Positions 42,821-50,784 of a DNA stretch of 64,000 nucleotides are shown here, piece after piece. This stretch comes from Azoarcus sp. KH32C (GTDB taxonomy: Bacteria > Pseudomonadota > Gammaproteobacteria > Burkholderiales > Rhodocyclaceae). Both the position numbers and the translations under genes were made by a program. The stretch lies in NCBI RefSeq assembly GCF_000349945.1, contig NC_020516.1, positions 3,782,001 through 3,846,000 on the forward strand, written 5' to 3'. The notes beneath the pieces were generated by a model. That model searched no databases. It had not been told where the DNA came from and saw only the letters and a program-made list of their open reading frames with translations. Position 1 is the stretch's first letter. The number at the start of each line of letters is the position of its first letter.

Positions 42821-44175
42821 GGTCGCTGCGCCGGACGCTCCTCCTGTCGCTGCTCGGCGCGGTGGTGCTCGTGCTCGCCATCGGCGGCATCGCGACCTAC
42901 GACACTGCGCGCAACGAGGTCGACGAGCTGATGGACTACCAGCTGCGGCAGTTCGCGCTGTCGCTGCGCGACCAGCAGTTCGGCGGCCCGGACAGGCCGC
43001 GGCTCGCACCGCCCGAGCCCTCGTTCGACTTCGTGATCCAGATCTGGGACGAAACCGGCGTGCAGCTCTACCTCTCGCATCCACACAGCGTGCTGCCGTC
43101 GCTCGCGAAATTCGGCTACAACACGGTCAAGACGACCGAAGGCGACTGGCGCGTGTTCTCGATTCCGTTGCTCAACCACGTGATCCAGGTCGCCCAGCCA
43201 ATGGCGGTGCGCAGTCGCATCGCGGCCCGTGCGGCCCTCCGTACGCTCGTGCCTTCGCTGGCGCTGATCCCGCTGCTGGGCATCCTGATCTGGTACCTCG
43301 TCGGGCGCGGCCTGCGTCCGCTGGAACGGCTCACGCGCGAAGTCGCCGCCCGCCGGCCGGACTCCCTCGAGGCGCTGCGACCGGAGGGCGTACCCGAAGA
43401 GGCCCGGCCGCTGGTGACCGCCCTGAACCGCCTCCTGGGCCGCCTCGATCAGGCCCTGAGCGCCCAGCGGGCTTTCGTCGCCGACGCCGCGCACGAATTG
43501 CGCACGCCGCTCGCGGCCTTGCAGATCCAGCTCCAGCTATGCGAACGCGCCAGCGACGAAGCGACGCGCCAGGCCGCGATGGGCGAATTGCGCGCCGGCC
43601 TGCAGCGCGCGACACATATGGTGCAGCAGTTGCTGACGCTCGCGCGCCAGGAGCCCGGCGCGGCCGGCTCGCCCCAGATGCGGCTGCGGCTCGCGGATGT
43701 CGCGCGCCAGAGTCTCGCCGACCATGCCACGGTGGCCGACGCGCGCCACATCGATCTCGGGGCGGAAACGCTCGACGACACGCTCTCCATCATGGGCGAT
43801 GCGGCGGCACTGCGTACGCTGGTCGGCAACCTGATCGACAACGCGATCCGCTATTCGCCCGAGGGCAGCCGCGTCGACGTTGCGGTCAAGGCGGACGCCG
43901 GCACCGATGCCACGAGCTGCTGGCTCAGCGTGAGCGACAGCGGCCCGGGCATTCCCTTGGACGAACGCGAACGCGTGCTCGACCGCTTCTATCGCCCCGC
44001 GGGGCAGGAGCAGCCGGGCAGCGGACTGGGCCTCGCGATCGTGCGCAGCATCGCCGAACGCCACGGCGCGAGGCTCGTGCTCGACGAATCGCCGCTCGGC
44101 GGCCTGCGCGTATCGGTGGGATTCCCGCCGGCAGCGCCAGAAGGTCCGCCGCGGGGAATTTCCCCCGATCCTTAA
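42817..44175 (+). CDS. Sensor histidine kinase (QseC/PmrB-like)
   Basis: A 452-residue kinase: membrane helices near residues 8-27 and 145-165, a periplasmic domain of about 115 residues, a short linker, HisKA with VADAAHELRTPLAALQIQLQ, and HATPase with NLIDNAIRYSP, SDSGPGIPLDERE and GSGLGLAIVRSIA. The open frame extends upstream inside the regulator gene, but the ATG at 42817 gives the proper signal-anchor start. The stimulus is unknown. The Do-family protease downstream suggests envelope stress. Confidence 0.93.
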   Translation: MRSLRRTLLLSLLGAVVLVLAIGGIATYDTARNEVDELMDYQLRQFALSLRDQQFGGPDRPRLAPPEPSFDFVIQIWDETGVQLYLSHPHSVLPSLAKFGYNTVKTTEGDWRVFSIPLLNHVIQVAQPMAVRSRIAARAALRTLVPSLALIPLLGILIWYLVGRGLRPLERLTREVAARRPDSLEALRPEGVPEEARPLVTALNRLLGRLDQALSAQRAFVADAAHELRTPLAALQIQLQLCERASDEATRQAAMGELRAGLQRATHMVQQLLTLARQEPGAAGSPQMRLRLADVARQSLADHATVADARHIDLGAETLDDTLSIMGDAAALRTLVGNLIDNAIRYSPEGSRVDVAVKADAGTDATSCWLSVSDSGPGIPLDERERVLDRFYRPAGQEQPGSGLGLAIVRSIAERHGARLVLDESPLGGLRVSVGFPPAAPEGPPRGISPDP

Positions 44176-44188
44176 GTTTGCGTTAAGC
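44172..44188 (+). promoter_or_regulatory. Tandem TTAAG repeat before the Do-family protease gene
   Basis: CTTAAGTTTGCGTTAAGC contains two TTAAG cores spaced 11 bases start to start, one helical turn, the geometry used by OmpR-family dimers (as in PhoP boxes). It overlaps the end of the kinase gene and precedes the protease ATG by about 65 bases. Confidence 0.45.
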
Positions 44189-44251
44189 CGGGCCCCGCTA
44201 AATTGGCAACGTCGCGGATCACCTCCGCCCGTTACTTCACAGGAGCCCGAA

Positions 44252-45712
44252 ATGAAGACTCTGGCAATCAAGCTCACGGCAACCGCCGCAGCGCTGGCGG
44301 CATTGTCCTTCGGCGGCTACGAGGCCGTCCGCTCGATGGCGCCGGCCCACGCCGGCATGCTGCCTGCGATCACGGCGCCCGCTTCGAACACCGCGGGCGT
44401 CGCGCTGCCGAACTTCCGCAGCATCGTCGAGCGCTACGGCCCGGCCGTCGTGAACATCAGCGTCGAAGGCACGACGAAGACTTCGGCACGGGGACAGTCG
44501 CCGCTGGGCCGACTCGATCCCGAGGATCCCTTCTACGACTTCTTCCGCCGCTTCGGGCCGCAACTCCAGGTGCCACAAGGCGAGCAGATCACGCACGGCC
44601 TCGGCTCGGGCTTCATCGTGAGCCCCGACGGCATCGTGCTGACCAACGCCCACGTCGTCGCCGACGCCAACCACGTCACTGTGAAGCTCACCGACAAGCG
44701 CGAATTCAGCGCCAAGGTGATCGGCATCGACAAGCCGACCGACATCGCGGTCCTGCGCATCGACGCGCACGACCTCCCGACCGTCCCGCTGGGCGACCCC
44801 GCCAGCGCACAGGTCGGCGATTGGGTGCTCGCGATCGGTTCGCCCTTCGGCTTCGAGAACAGCGTAACGGCCGGGATCGTGTCGGCGAAATCGCGCTCGC
44901 TGCCCGACGAAGGCTATGTGCCCTTCATCCAGACCGACGTCGCGATCAACCCCGGCAACTCCGGCGGACCGCTGCTGAACCTCAACGGCGAAGTGGTCGG
45001 CATCAACTCGCAGATCTACAGCCAGTCCGGCGGCTACCAGGGCCTGTCGTTCGCGATCCCGATCGATGTCGCGGCGCACGTGAAGGATCAGCTGCTCGCG
45101 CACGGCAAGGTCACGCGCGGCCGAATGGGCGTGGCGATCCAGGACGTGAACCAGGCGCTCGCAGAGTCCTTCGGCCTGGATTCGGCGCGCGGCGCGCTCA
45201 TCAGCAGCGTCGAGTCCGGCAGCCCGGCCGCGAAGGCGGGCCTGGAAGCGGGCGACGTGATCCTGAAGATCGATGGGCAGCCGGTCGCGTCTTCGGCCGA
45301 ACTGCCGCCGAAGGTCGCCGCGGTCGCACCGGGCAAGACTGTGAAGCTCGAAGTCTGGCGCAAGGGCAAGACCGAGAACGTGACGGTCACCGTCGGCGAG
45401 CAGAAGCCGGCGAAGGTGGCGAGCGATGACGAAGGCTCGGCCGACCGCGGCCGCCTCGGCGTCGCTGTGCGCCCGCTCTCGCCCGAGGAGCAGCGCCAGG
45501 CCGACACCAAGGGCGGACTGCTGGTGCTCGATGCCAGCGGCCCGGCGGCCCGGGCCGGCATTCAGCGCGGTGACGTGATCATTTCCGTGAATGGCCGCCC
45601 GGTCACCGGCGCGGAAGAGCTGCGCAAGCAGTTGTCAGGCGCCGGCAAGCATGTGGCGCTGCTGATCCAGCGCGAGGACGCGCGCATCTTCGTGCCGATC
45701 GATCTCGGCTGA
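44252..45712 (+). CDS. Periplasmic Do-family serine protease/chaperone (DegP/MucD-like)
   Basis: A 486-residue protein. A signal peptide of about 34 residues (ending PAHA) is followed by a trypsin-like domain with the triad His134 (LTNAHVV), Asp164 (TDIAVLRI) and Ser237 (GNSGGPLL), then two PDZ domains (about 275-370 and 395-485). The linker has the LA-loop-like region PFYDFFRRFGPQ. This is the DegP/MucD layout, which degrades or holds misfolded envelope proteins. It follows a regulator-kinase pair by 76 bp and precedes a small exported protein gene by 17 bp. AGGAG lies upstream. Confidence 0.95.
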   Translation: MKTLAIKLTATAAALAALSFGGYEAVRSMAPAHAGMLPAITAPASNTAGVALPNFRSIVERYGPAVVNISVEGTTKTSARGQSPLGRLDPEDPFYDFFRRFGPQLQVPQGEQITHGLGSGFIVSPDGIVLTNAHVVADANHVTVKLTDKREFSAKVIGIDKPTDIAVLRIDAHDLPTVPLGDPASAQVGDWVLAIGSPFGFENSVTAGIVSAKSRSLPDEGYVPFIQTDVAINPGNSGGPLLNLNGEVVGINSQIYSQSGGYQGLSFAIPIDVAAHVKDQLLAHGKVTRGRMGVAIQDVNQALAESFGLDSARGALISSVESGSPAAKAGLEAGDVILKIDGQPVASSAELPPKVAAVAPGKTVKLEVWRKGKTENVTVTVGEQKPAKVASDDEGSADRGRLGVAVRPLSPEEQRQADTKGGLLVLDASGPAARAGIQRGDVIISVNGRPVTGAEELRKQLSGAGKHVALLIQREDARIFVPIDLG

Positions 45713-45729
45713 TTTCAATGGAGAGACGC

Positions 45730-46167
45730 ATGAAGAACAAAAACCACCGAATCTCGCGGCGCGTATTACAGCACTTCCTGCACCTCGCCGCCGCGAGCTT
45801 CGCGCTCGGCAACCTCGGACCGGCGAACGCGGACGACGACGACGCGCAGCCACCCGCGCGGCAGTTCGACGAGGCGAGCCGAACCGGCGCGCGCAGCGAA
45901 GGCGTCCGCCGCAGCGCCTACCTGCACTCCTTCGCGTTGCCCGCCACGCATGCCGTCGTCGTGACCGGGCCACTCGCGCGGGTGCGCGTGCTCGATACGA
46001 CCGGGCGTCCGGTCACGCAAGTCGCGCTCGACGGCGCGAGCGCGATCGGGCCGTTCGCGGACGGCGCCTACACGGTGCTGATCAAGGCCAACGGGCTGAC
46101 CGAGATGCATCGCATCCGCATCGGCCCCGATACCCGGCCCTACCTGCAGTTCTCCGAACCCGCCTGA
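45730..46167 (+). CDS. Exported hypothetical protein downstream of the Do protease
   Basis: A 145-residue protein. The N-terminus (MKNKNHRISRRVLQHFLHLA) looks like a signal sequence with RR; whether it is a Tat signal is doubtful. An acidic patch (DDDDA) follows, and the rest is a small beta-rich region (VVVTGPLARVRVLDTTGRP, GPFADGAYTVLIKANG) resembling a fibronectin- or T9SS-tail-like beta-sandwich. The ATG at 45730 has GGAGAG just upstream; an in-frame ATG at 45718 is possible. It probably shares the protease transcript. Function unknown. Confidence 0.65.
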   Translation: MKNKNHRISRRVLQHFLHLAAASFALGNLGPANADDDDAQPPARQFDEASRTGARSEGVRRSAYLHSFALPATHAVVVTGPLARVRVLDTTGRPVTQVALDGASAIGPFADGAYTVLIKANGLTEMHRIRIGPDTRPYLQFSEPA

Positions 46168-46186
46168 ACGGATCGGTGCGCGAGCG

Positions 46187-46211
46187 GCGAGCCGGGTCCC
46201 GCCCGGCTCGC
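46187..46211. terminator. Hairpin between convergent genes
   Basis: A 10 bp perfect stem GCGAGCCGGG/CCCGGCTCGC with a 5-base loop sits 20 bases after one stop and 3 bases before the other, so it could serve both convergent genes. There is no T-run. Confidence 0.45.
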
Positions 46212-46213
46212 TC

Positions 46214-46591
46214 CTAGGCGCGCCATACCCGCCAGGCCACCAGCAACCACCCGGCGATCATCAATCCCCCGCCGATCGGCGTGATCATCCCCAGCCAGCG
46301 CAGGCCGCTGAGCGCCATGAGGTACAGGGTCCCGGCGAACACGAGAGTGCCGGTCACGAGCAGCCCTGTCGGGAGCGCGCTGCGCGAGACACCCGCAGCA
46401 CCGAGGCCGAGGAGCCCGACCGCGTTCCACATCTGATACTGGACGGCGGTCTGCCACCAGCCGAGTTCGGTCGGCCCCAGCAGGTTGCGCAGCCCATGGG
46501 CGCCGAAGGCGCCGAGCGCGATGCCGAGCGCCGCGAGAAGGCTGCCCGCGAGCAGCGGCATACGGCCCGTTGGCAGCACGCTGCCCGTCAC
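46214..46591 (-). CDS. DUF423 family small membrane protein
   Basis: A 125-residue protein with four hydrophobic segments. The pattern LAALGIALGAFGAHGLRN near the start, the WWQTAVQYQMWNAVGLL segment, LFAGTLYLMALSG and ITPIGGGLMIAGW match the DUF423 (YgdD-like) family, whose function is unknown. It is transcribed toward the Do protease operon and shares only a hairpin with it. The next minus-strand gene upstream (71-residue cysteine-rich protein) is 13 bp away. Confidence 0.88.
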   Translation of the reverse strand: MTGSVLPTGRMPLLAGSLLAALGIALGAFGAHGLRNLLGPTELGWWQTAVQYQMWNAVGLLGLGAAGVSRSALPTGLLVTGTLVFAGTLYLMALSGLRWLGMITPIGGGLMIAGWLLVAWRVWRA

Positions 46592-46604
46592 GACGGCGAC
46601 CTCA

Positions 46605-46820
46605 TCAGAAAGGCAGACGCCGAACCGGCCGAGGCGCGTCCTTCGGCTGTTCTTCCCGCACCGGTGATGCCTTCACCGGCTTACGCTCGCGGTTCATCTC
46701 GTCGCGCGCGAAACGCACCTTGCCTTCGAGCACGCAACCGCGCATGCCCGGGTCGCAGCGCGCGCCATTCACGCGCTGACAGACGCCATCCAAATCGTGA
46801 GGGCAGCTCCAGGCACTCAT
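46605..46820 (-). CDS. Small cysteine-rich protein of 71 residues
   Basis: The chosen start at 46820 (GGAG seven bases upstream) gives MSAWSCPHDLDGVCQRVNG, then ARCDPGMRGCVLEGK. Four cysteines in the pattern C-x7-C-x6-C-x6-C could bind a metal. The rest is basic and disordered-looking. I recognise this as a common short conserved protein in betaproteobacteria, but no function is known to me. It lies 13 bp before the DUF423 gene on the same strand. Confidence 0.65.
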   Translation of the reverse strand: MSAWSCPHDLDGVCQRVNGARCDPGMRGCVLEGKVRFARDEMNRERKPVKASPVREEQPKDAPRPVRRLPF

Positions 46821-46990
46821 GCGACACTCCAGAAATGGTTGTCCCATCGCCGACGCGGCGTACGGGCCGGGCCCGCATCACACGGGATGAAGCGATTATG
46901 GCAGCACGCCCCTGCGGACGCACGCGACCAGGTTCGCCCGTACGTTGCCGCTACCGGCAGCGCCCGAGCGATGTTAACATCCGCCTTCCC

Positions 46991-48046
46991 ATGCGAATCG
47001 AACACCTCCGCCAGCGCCTGCGCGACCTTGGCGCCAAGCCCTGCCACGAGCAGCAGGTGCTGCGCTCGTGGACGCACGCGCTCCGGCTCGACACCACGCG
47101 CCGCGGCCTCGCCGCAGACTTCTTTCCGGCCCCGCTGCGCGACGCCCTGCCCGCCCTCGCCGACGAGCTGGCCGGCCTTGCCCGCGTGCGCTCGGAACAT
47201 CCGGGCGAAGACGGCTCGGCGCGCCTTCTCGTCGACTTGGCCGACGGCCAGGCGGTCGAGAGCGTCCTGCTGCTCCGTGACGGCGTCTGCGTGTCGTCGC
47301 AGGTCGGCTGCGCCGTGGGCTGCACCTTCTGCATGACTGGCCGCGACGGCCTGCTGCGCCAGGTCGGCAGCGCCGAGATCGTCGCGCAAGTCGTTCTCGC
47401 CCGCACGCGACGCCCGGTCAAGAAGGTCGTCTTCATGGGCATGGGGGAACCCGCGCATAACATCGACAACGTGCTCGAGGCGATCGATCTGCTCGGCACC
47501 GAAGGCGGCATCGGCCACAAGAACCTGGTTTTCTCGACCGTCGGCGACCGCCGCGTGTTCGAGCGCCTGCCGCTCGGCCGCGTCCGGCCCGCGCTGGCGC
47601 TGTCGCTGCACACGACCCGTCCCGAACTCCGAGAGCAACTGCTGCCGCGCGCCCCGCGCATCGAACCGGCGGAACTCGTCGAGCTGGGCGAAGCGTACGC
47701 GCGCGCAACCGGCTACCCGATCCAGTATCAATGGACGTTGCTCGAGGGCGTCAACGACAACGACGACGAAATCGAAGGCATCGTGCGCCTGCTCGCCGGC
47801 AAGTACGCGATCATGAACATGATCCCGTTCAACACGGTCGAGGGCAGCGAATTCCGCCGACCGACACGCGAGCATGCGGACGCGATCGCCGCTCGGCTGC
47901 AGCGCCGCGGCATCCTGACGAAGCTGCGCCAGTCGGCCGGCCAGGACATCGATGGCGGCTGCGGCCAATTGCGCGCCCGCGCCCTCCACGTTGCCCCGCC
48001 GCGCAGTCGGCGCATCCCGCAAGCTCCCGACGACGCCGTGCGCTGA
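46991..48046 (+). CDS. RlmN-family radical SAM RNA methyltransferase (possible paralogue)
   Basis: A 351-residue protein related to the 23S rRNA/tRNA adenosine C2-methyltransferase RlmN. The iron-sulphur cysteines are Cys107, Cys111 and Cys114 (CAVGCTFC). The two methyl-transfer cysteines of RlmN appear conserved: Cys100, seven residues before the cluster, and Cys324 in DGGCGQL. Other family matches are GMGEPAHNIDNV, LSLHTTRPELREQLLP, YQWTLLEGVND and MIPFNTVEG. The usual longer N-terminal accessory region is short. A canonical rlmN normally lies by ndk-pilF-ispG, which is not the case here, so this may be a second copy. Confidence 0.88.
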   Translation: MRIEHLRQRLRDLGAKPCHEQQVLRSWTHALRLDTTRRGLAADFFPAPLRDALPALADELAGLARVRSEHPGEDGSARLLVDLADGQAVESVLLLRDGVCVSSQVGCAVGCTFCMTGRDGLLRQVGSAEIVAQVVLARTRRPVKKVVFMGMGEPAHNIDNVLEAIDLLGTEGGIGHKNLVFSTVGDRRVFERLPLGRVRPALALSLHTTRPELREQLLPRAPRIEPAELVELGEAYARATGYPIQYQWTLLEGVNDNDDEIEGIVRLLAGKYAIMNMIPFNTVEGSEFRRPTREHADAIAARLQRRGILTKLRQSAGQDIDGGCGQLRARALHVAPPRSRRIPQAPDDAVR

Positions 48047-48052
48047 CATGTC

Positions 48053-49240
48053 TCAGTGCACCTTCCCATCCACCCGCGGCTGCAGCAGGAAGGGAATGTA
48101 GCGCCAGCCCAGGATCGCGAAGCACGCGAACCAGCCCGCCGCCGAGAGCCCGATCCACGCCGTGTAGGCTGCGGGCGCGAGCTGCGGCAACACGATCCGC
48201 ACGACGAATGCGGCAATCATGATCCACAGGACGAGGCGGTCGCCGGCATCGAACACCACCTTCCGTCCGGTGTGCCCTTTCGAGATGCGGATCAGCATCG
48301 CCGGGACGATCAGCCCGATCACGCCGAAGGTGAAGAGATGCACCGAGACACTCCCGACCCACGCCGGCGCGCGGTGCAGCGCCACGAACTCGGTCAGCAA
48401 CTGCGCGACGATCGCGATCTGGCCAAGGTACATGATCGCGAGTTCCAGCCGACGCATCGCCAGATGCGGCTTCCACAGCGCGATCCGCGCGGCGAGCAGG
48501 AAGGCCAGCGTCACCAGCAGCGCGCCGGCCATCGCCTTCGGCATCGCATCCAGGAACACCAGGGACAGCGCGAGCAGCTTGATCGGGTTATCGAGCATCG
48601 GGTGGCGCAGGAGGTCCACCTGGAATGCGCCCTTCATGAATTGCGTTAGCGTGCGTTCGAGCATCACGAGGAAGGCGACGCGGAACAGGCCCAGCGCCAC
48701 CGTCACGCCCGTATGGAAATGCGCCGGGTCGAGCATCAGCACCTTCGCCGCGACGAAGGCGGGCAGCACGAGCAGGAAGAAATAGTTGTCGCGAAAGCTG
48801 TCCTGCTTGCGGTAGCGCACCAGCGTCCACAAGAGCAGCGCGACGATCGAGCCGAGAAAGACGGTGTTCGAAAACCAGAACAGCGCCGGCGGCCAGGCAC
48901 CGCCGCAGGCCATGCCGACGCGCTCGAAGAGCCAAGCCGCCACCAGCGTCATCAAGATGGGGCCGTGATAGCCGCGGATCTGCACCCAGTTCTTCGTCGC
49001 CGTCAGCAGGAAGCCGCCCATCACCGCCCAGCCGAAACCGAAGAACATCTCGTGCGCATGCCATTGCGTCGGAGAAAAGCTCGCCGCGGGCGGCGCCAGC
49101 ACGCCAGCGAACATCAACGCCCACAACACGGGCAGGCTCAGGCCGGACAGGAAGGCCAGGCTGAAGAAGGGACGGAAGCCGACGAGCCACAGAGGATGCG
49201 CGGAAAGGTTCATGGCAGGAAGTGCGACGAATTCGATCAT
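48053..49240 (-). CDS. nnrS: NnrS family membrane protein
   Basis: A polytopic membrane protein of about 395 residues with roughly twelve helices. Family motifs include HPLWLVGFRPFF near the start, QWHAHEMFFGFGWAVMGGFLLTA, and TFGVIGLIVPAMLIRISKGHTGR. NnrS is a haem- and copper-containing protein linked to denitrification and nitric oxide stress, in line with a denitrifying host. No clear ribosome site is seen; starts at 49258, 49240 or 49213 (MNLSAHP) are all possible. It converges with rlmN (6 bp apart) and diverges from the MFS gene. Confidence 0.9.
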   Translation of the reverse strand: MIEFVALPAMNLSAHPLWLVGFRPFFSLAFLSGLSLPVLWALMFAGVLAPPAASFSPTQWHAHEMFFGFGWAVMGGFLLTATKNWVQIRGYHGPILMTLVAAWLFERVGMACGGAWPPALFWFSNTVFLGSIVALLLWTLVRYRKQDSFRDNYFFLLVLPAFVAAKVLMLDPAHFHTGVTVALGLFRVAFLVMLERTLTQFMKGAFQVDLLRHPMLDNPIKLLALSLVFLDAMPKAMAGALLVTLAFLLAARIALWKPHLAMRRLELAIMYLGQIAIVAQLLTEFVALHRAPAWVGSVSVHLFTFGVIGLIVPAMLIRISKGHTGRKVVFDAGDRLVLWIMIAAFVVRIVLPQLAPAAYTAWIGLSAAGWFACFAILGWRYIPFLLQPRVDGKVH

Positions 49241-49326
49241 GAGAGGATTTGGATCCATGCTAGATGGCTGACGCGGCGCAATCCTTGATCCAGGTTATTT
49301 CGACTGCTGCGGTGCGCCATGACAGA

Positions 49327-50589
49327 ATGGCAAGCAGTTCATTGCCCGCGAGTCCTCGCGCCTCCGCCTCGATGACCGTCCCGCCTGCCCCCTCCTCGCC
49401 ATCCCCCCCGCCCGCCCCCGCTCCGGTACGCCTGCCCGCGGCGATCTGGATGCTCGGTTTCGTCAGCCTGCTGATGGACGTCTCGTCCGAGCTGATCCAC
49501 AGCCTGCTGCCGGTGTTCCTCGTGACTTCGCTCGGCGCCGGCCCCTTCATCGTCGGCCTGATCGAGGGTGCCGCGGAGGCGACGGCGCTGATCGTCAAAA
49601 TCTTCTCCGGCATGCTGTCGGACTACTGGGGCAAGCGCAAACCGCTCGCGGTGCTGGGCTACGGGCTCGGCGCGCTGTCAAAGCCGCTCTTCGCGATCGC
49701 CGCGGGTCCCGGCACAGTGCTCGTCGCCCGCCTCATCGACCGCGTCGGCAAGGGCATCCGCGGCGCTCCCCGCGACGCGCTGGTGGCGGACATCGCGCCA
49801 CCCGAGGCGCGCGGTGCCGCCTTCGGACTGCGCCAGTCGCTCGACACGGTGGGCGCCTTCTGCGGACCGCTGCTGGCGATGGGCCTGATGCTGCTGTGGC
49901 AGAACGATTTCCGCGCAGTGTTCTGGGTCGCGATCATCCCTGGCTTCCTGTCCGTCGCGCTGCTGCTGTTCGGCGTCAGGGAGCCCGCGCATGTGCACGC
50001 CGGCCCGGTCGTCAATCCGCTTCGCCGCGACAGCCTGCGCCGCCTTCCGCGCGCCTACTGGTGGGTCGTCGCGGTCGGCGCCCTCTTTGCACTGGCGCGA
50101 TTCTCCGAAGCCTTCCTCGTACTGCGCGCGCTCGACGCGGGCCTCGCGGTCGCCTACGCACCGCTCGTGCTCGTCGCCATGAACATCGTCTATTCGCTCG
50201 CCGCCTACCCCTTCGGCAAGCTCGCCGACCGCATGAATCACGCTCACCTGCTCGCCGCCGGGCTGGCGATCCTGATCCTTGCCGACCTCGCCCTCGCGAC
50301 AGGCGCCGGATGGCTCGGCCTCGGCACGGGCATCGTGTTGTGGGGGCTGCACATGGGCATGACCCAAGGCCTGCTCGCGACCATGGTCGCCCACACCGCA
50401 CCGGCCCCGTTGCGCGGCACGGCCTTCGGCTTCTTCAACCTCGTCAGCGGCATCGCAATGCTCATCGCCAGCACACTCGCGGGCCTGCTATGGGAGAGCG
50501 CCGGTGCTGCCTGGACCTTCTTCGGCGGCGCGATGCTCGCCGCGGCGACGCTGGTAATCGTGCTGCTGCGCCAGCGCGCGACGGACTGA
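49327..50589 (+). CDS. Major facilitator superfamily transporter
   Basis: An MFS permease of about 420 residues. Family features are MDVSSELIHSLLPVFLV, the cytoplasmic loop DYWGKRKPLAVLGYGLG, and RVGKGIRGAPRDALVADIAP, a pattern typical of the YfmO/Bcr-like group found near metal or nitrate genes. Twelve membrane segments can be placed. A Pro/Ser-rich N-terminal tail makes the start unsure: ATG at 49327 or 49372 (MTVPPAPSS) are both possible. The substrate is unknown. A promoter for the riboswitch-controlled protease gene begins just after its stop. Confidence 0.85.
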   Translation: MASSSLPASPRASASMTVPPAPSSPSPPPAPAPVRLPAAIWMLGFVSLLMDVSSELIHSLLPVFLVTSLGAGPFIVGLIEGAAEATALIVKIFSGMLSDYWGKRKPLAVLGYGLGALSKPLFAIAAGPGTVLVARLIDRVGKGIRGAPRDALVADIAPPEARGAAFGLRQSLDTVGAFCGPLLAMGLMLLWQNDFRAVFWVAIIPGFLSVALLLFGVREPAHVHAGPVVNPLRRDSLRRLPRAYWWVVAVGALFALARFSEAFLVLRALDAGLAVAYAPLVLVAMNIVYSLAAYPFGKLADRMNHAHLLAAGLAILILADLALATGAGWLGLGTGIVLWGLHMGMTQGLLATMVAHTAPAPLRGTAFGFFNLVSGIAMLIASTLAGLLWESAGAAWTFFGGAMLAAATLVIVLLRQRATD

Positions 50590-50592
50590 CGT

Positions 50593-50619
50593 TTGACCAC
50601 GGCAACAATATGGATATAG
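50593..50619 (+). promoter_or_regulatory. Candidate promoter for riboswitch 1 transcript
   Basis: TTGACC at 50593-50598 and TATAGC at 50615-50620 are 16 bases apart, just after the MFS stop. Transcription would begin near 50628, about 25 bases before the riboswitch core. Confidence 0.4.
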
Positions 50620-50652
50620 CGGACCGCACCCTCTCGTGCTAGAAAAAAAGAG

Positions 50653-50742
50653 CGCAGCAAGGGCACACCCGTCGAAAGACGGGGCCGCAAAACCACCGGG
50701 CTAAATCCTCCGAGAAGACAGGCCAGCGGGGTTGCCGATACG
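50653..50742 (+). promoter_or_regulatory. c-di-GMP-I (GEMM-I) riboswitch 1
   Basis: The element follows the GEMM-I plan in order: AAGGGCA, a hairpin CCCGTC-GAAA-GACGGG with the GNRA tetraloop, GCCGCAAAACC, the tetraloop-receptor side CCGGGCTAAATCC, and the closing AGCGGGGTTGCCGAT. Compared with the Vibrio Vc2 aptamer, the ligand-contacting G20 (the second G of AGGGC), A47 (in CGCAAA) and the cytosine in GTTGCC are kept. G20 favours c-di-GMP over cGAMP. The expression platform is not a clear terminator: a hairpin CGACCC/GGGTCG at 50744-50764 precedes the ribosome site GGGGGA at 50772-50777. Control of translation is more likely. Confidence 0.9.
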
Positions 50743-50784
50743 GCGACCCGCCGCTTTCGGGTCGACTCGACGGGGGATACGACG

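Noticed and set aside
50653..50742. cGAMP-specific (GEMM-Ib) class for the riboswitches
   Set aside because: That class usually has A at the position equal to Vc2 G20. Both elements have G, so c-di-GMP is the better call, though not proven.
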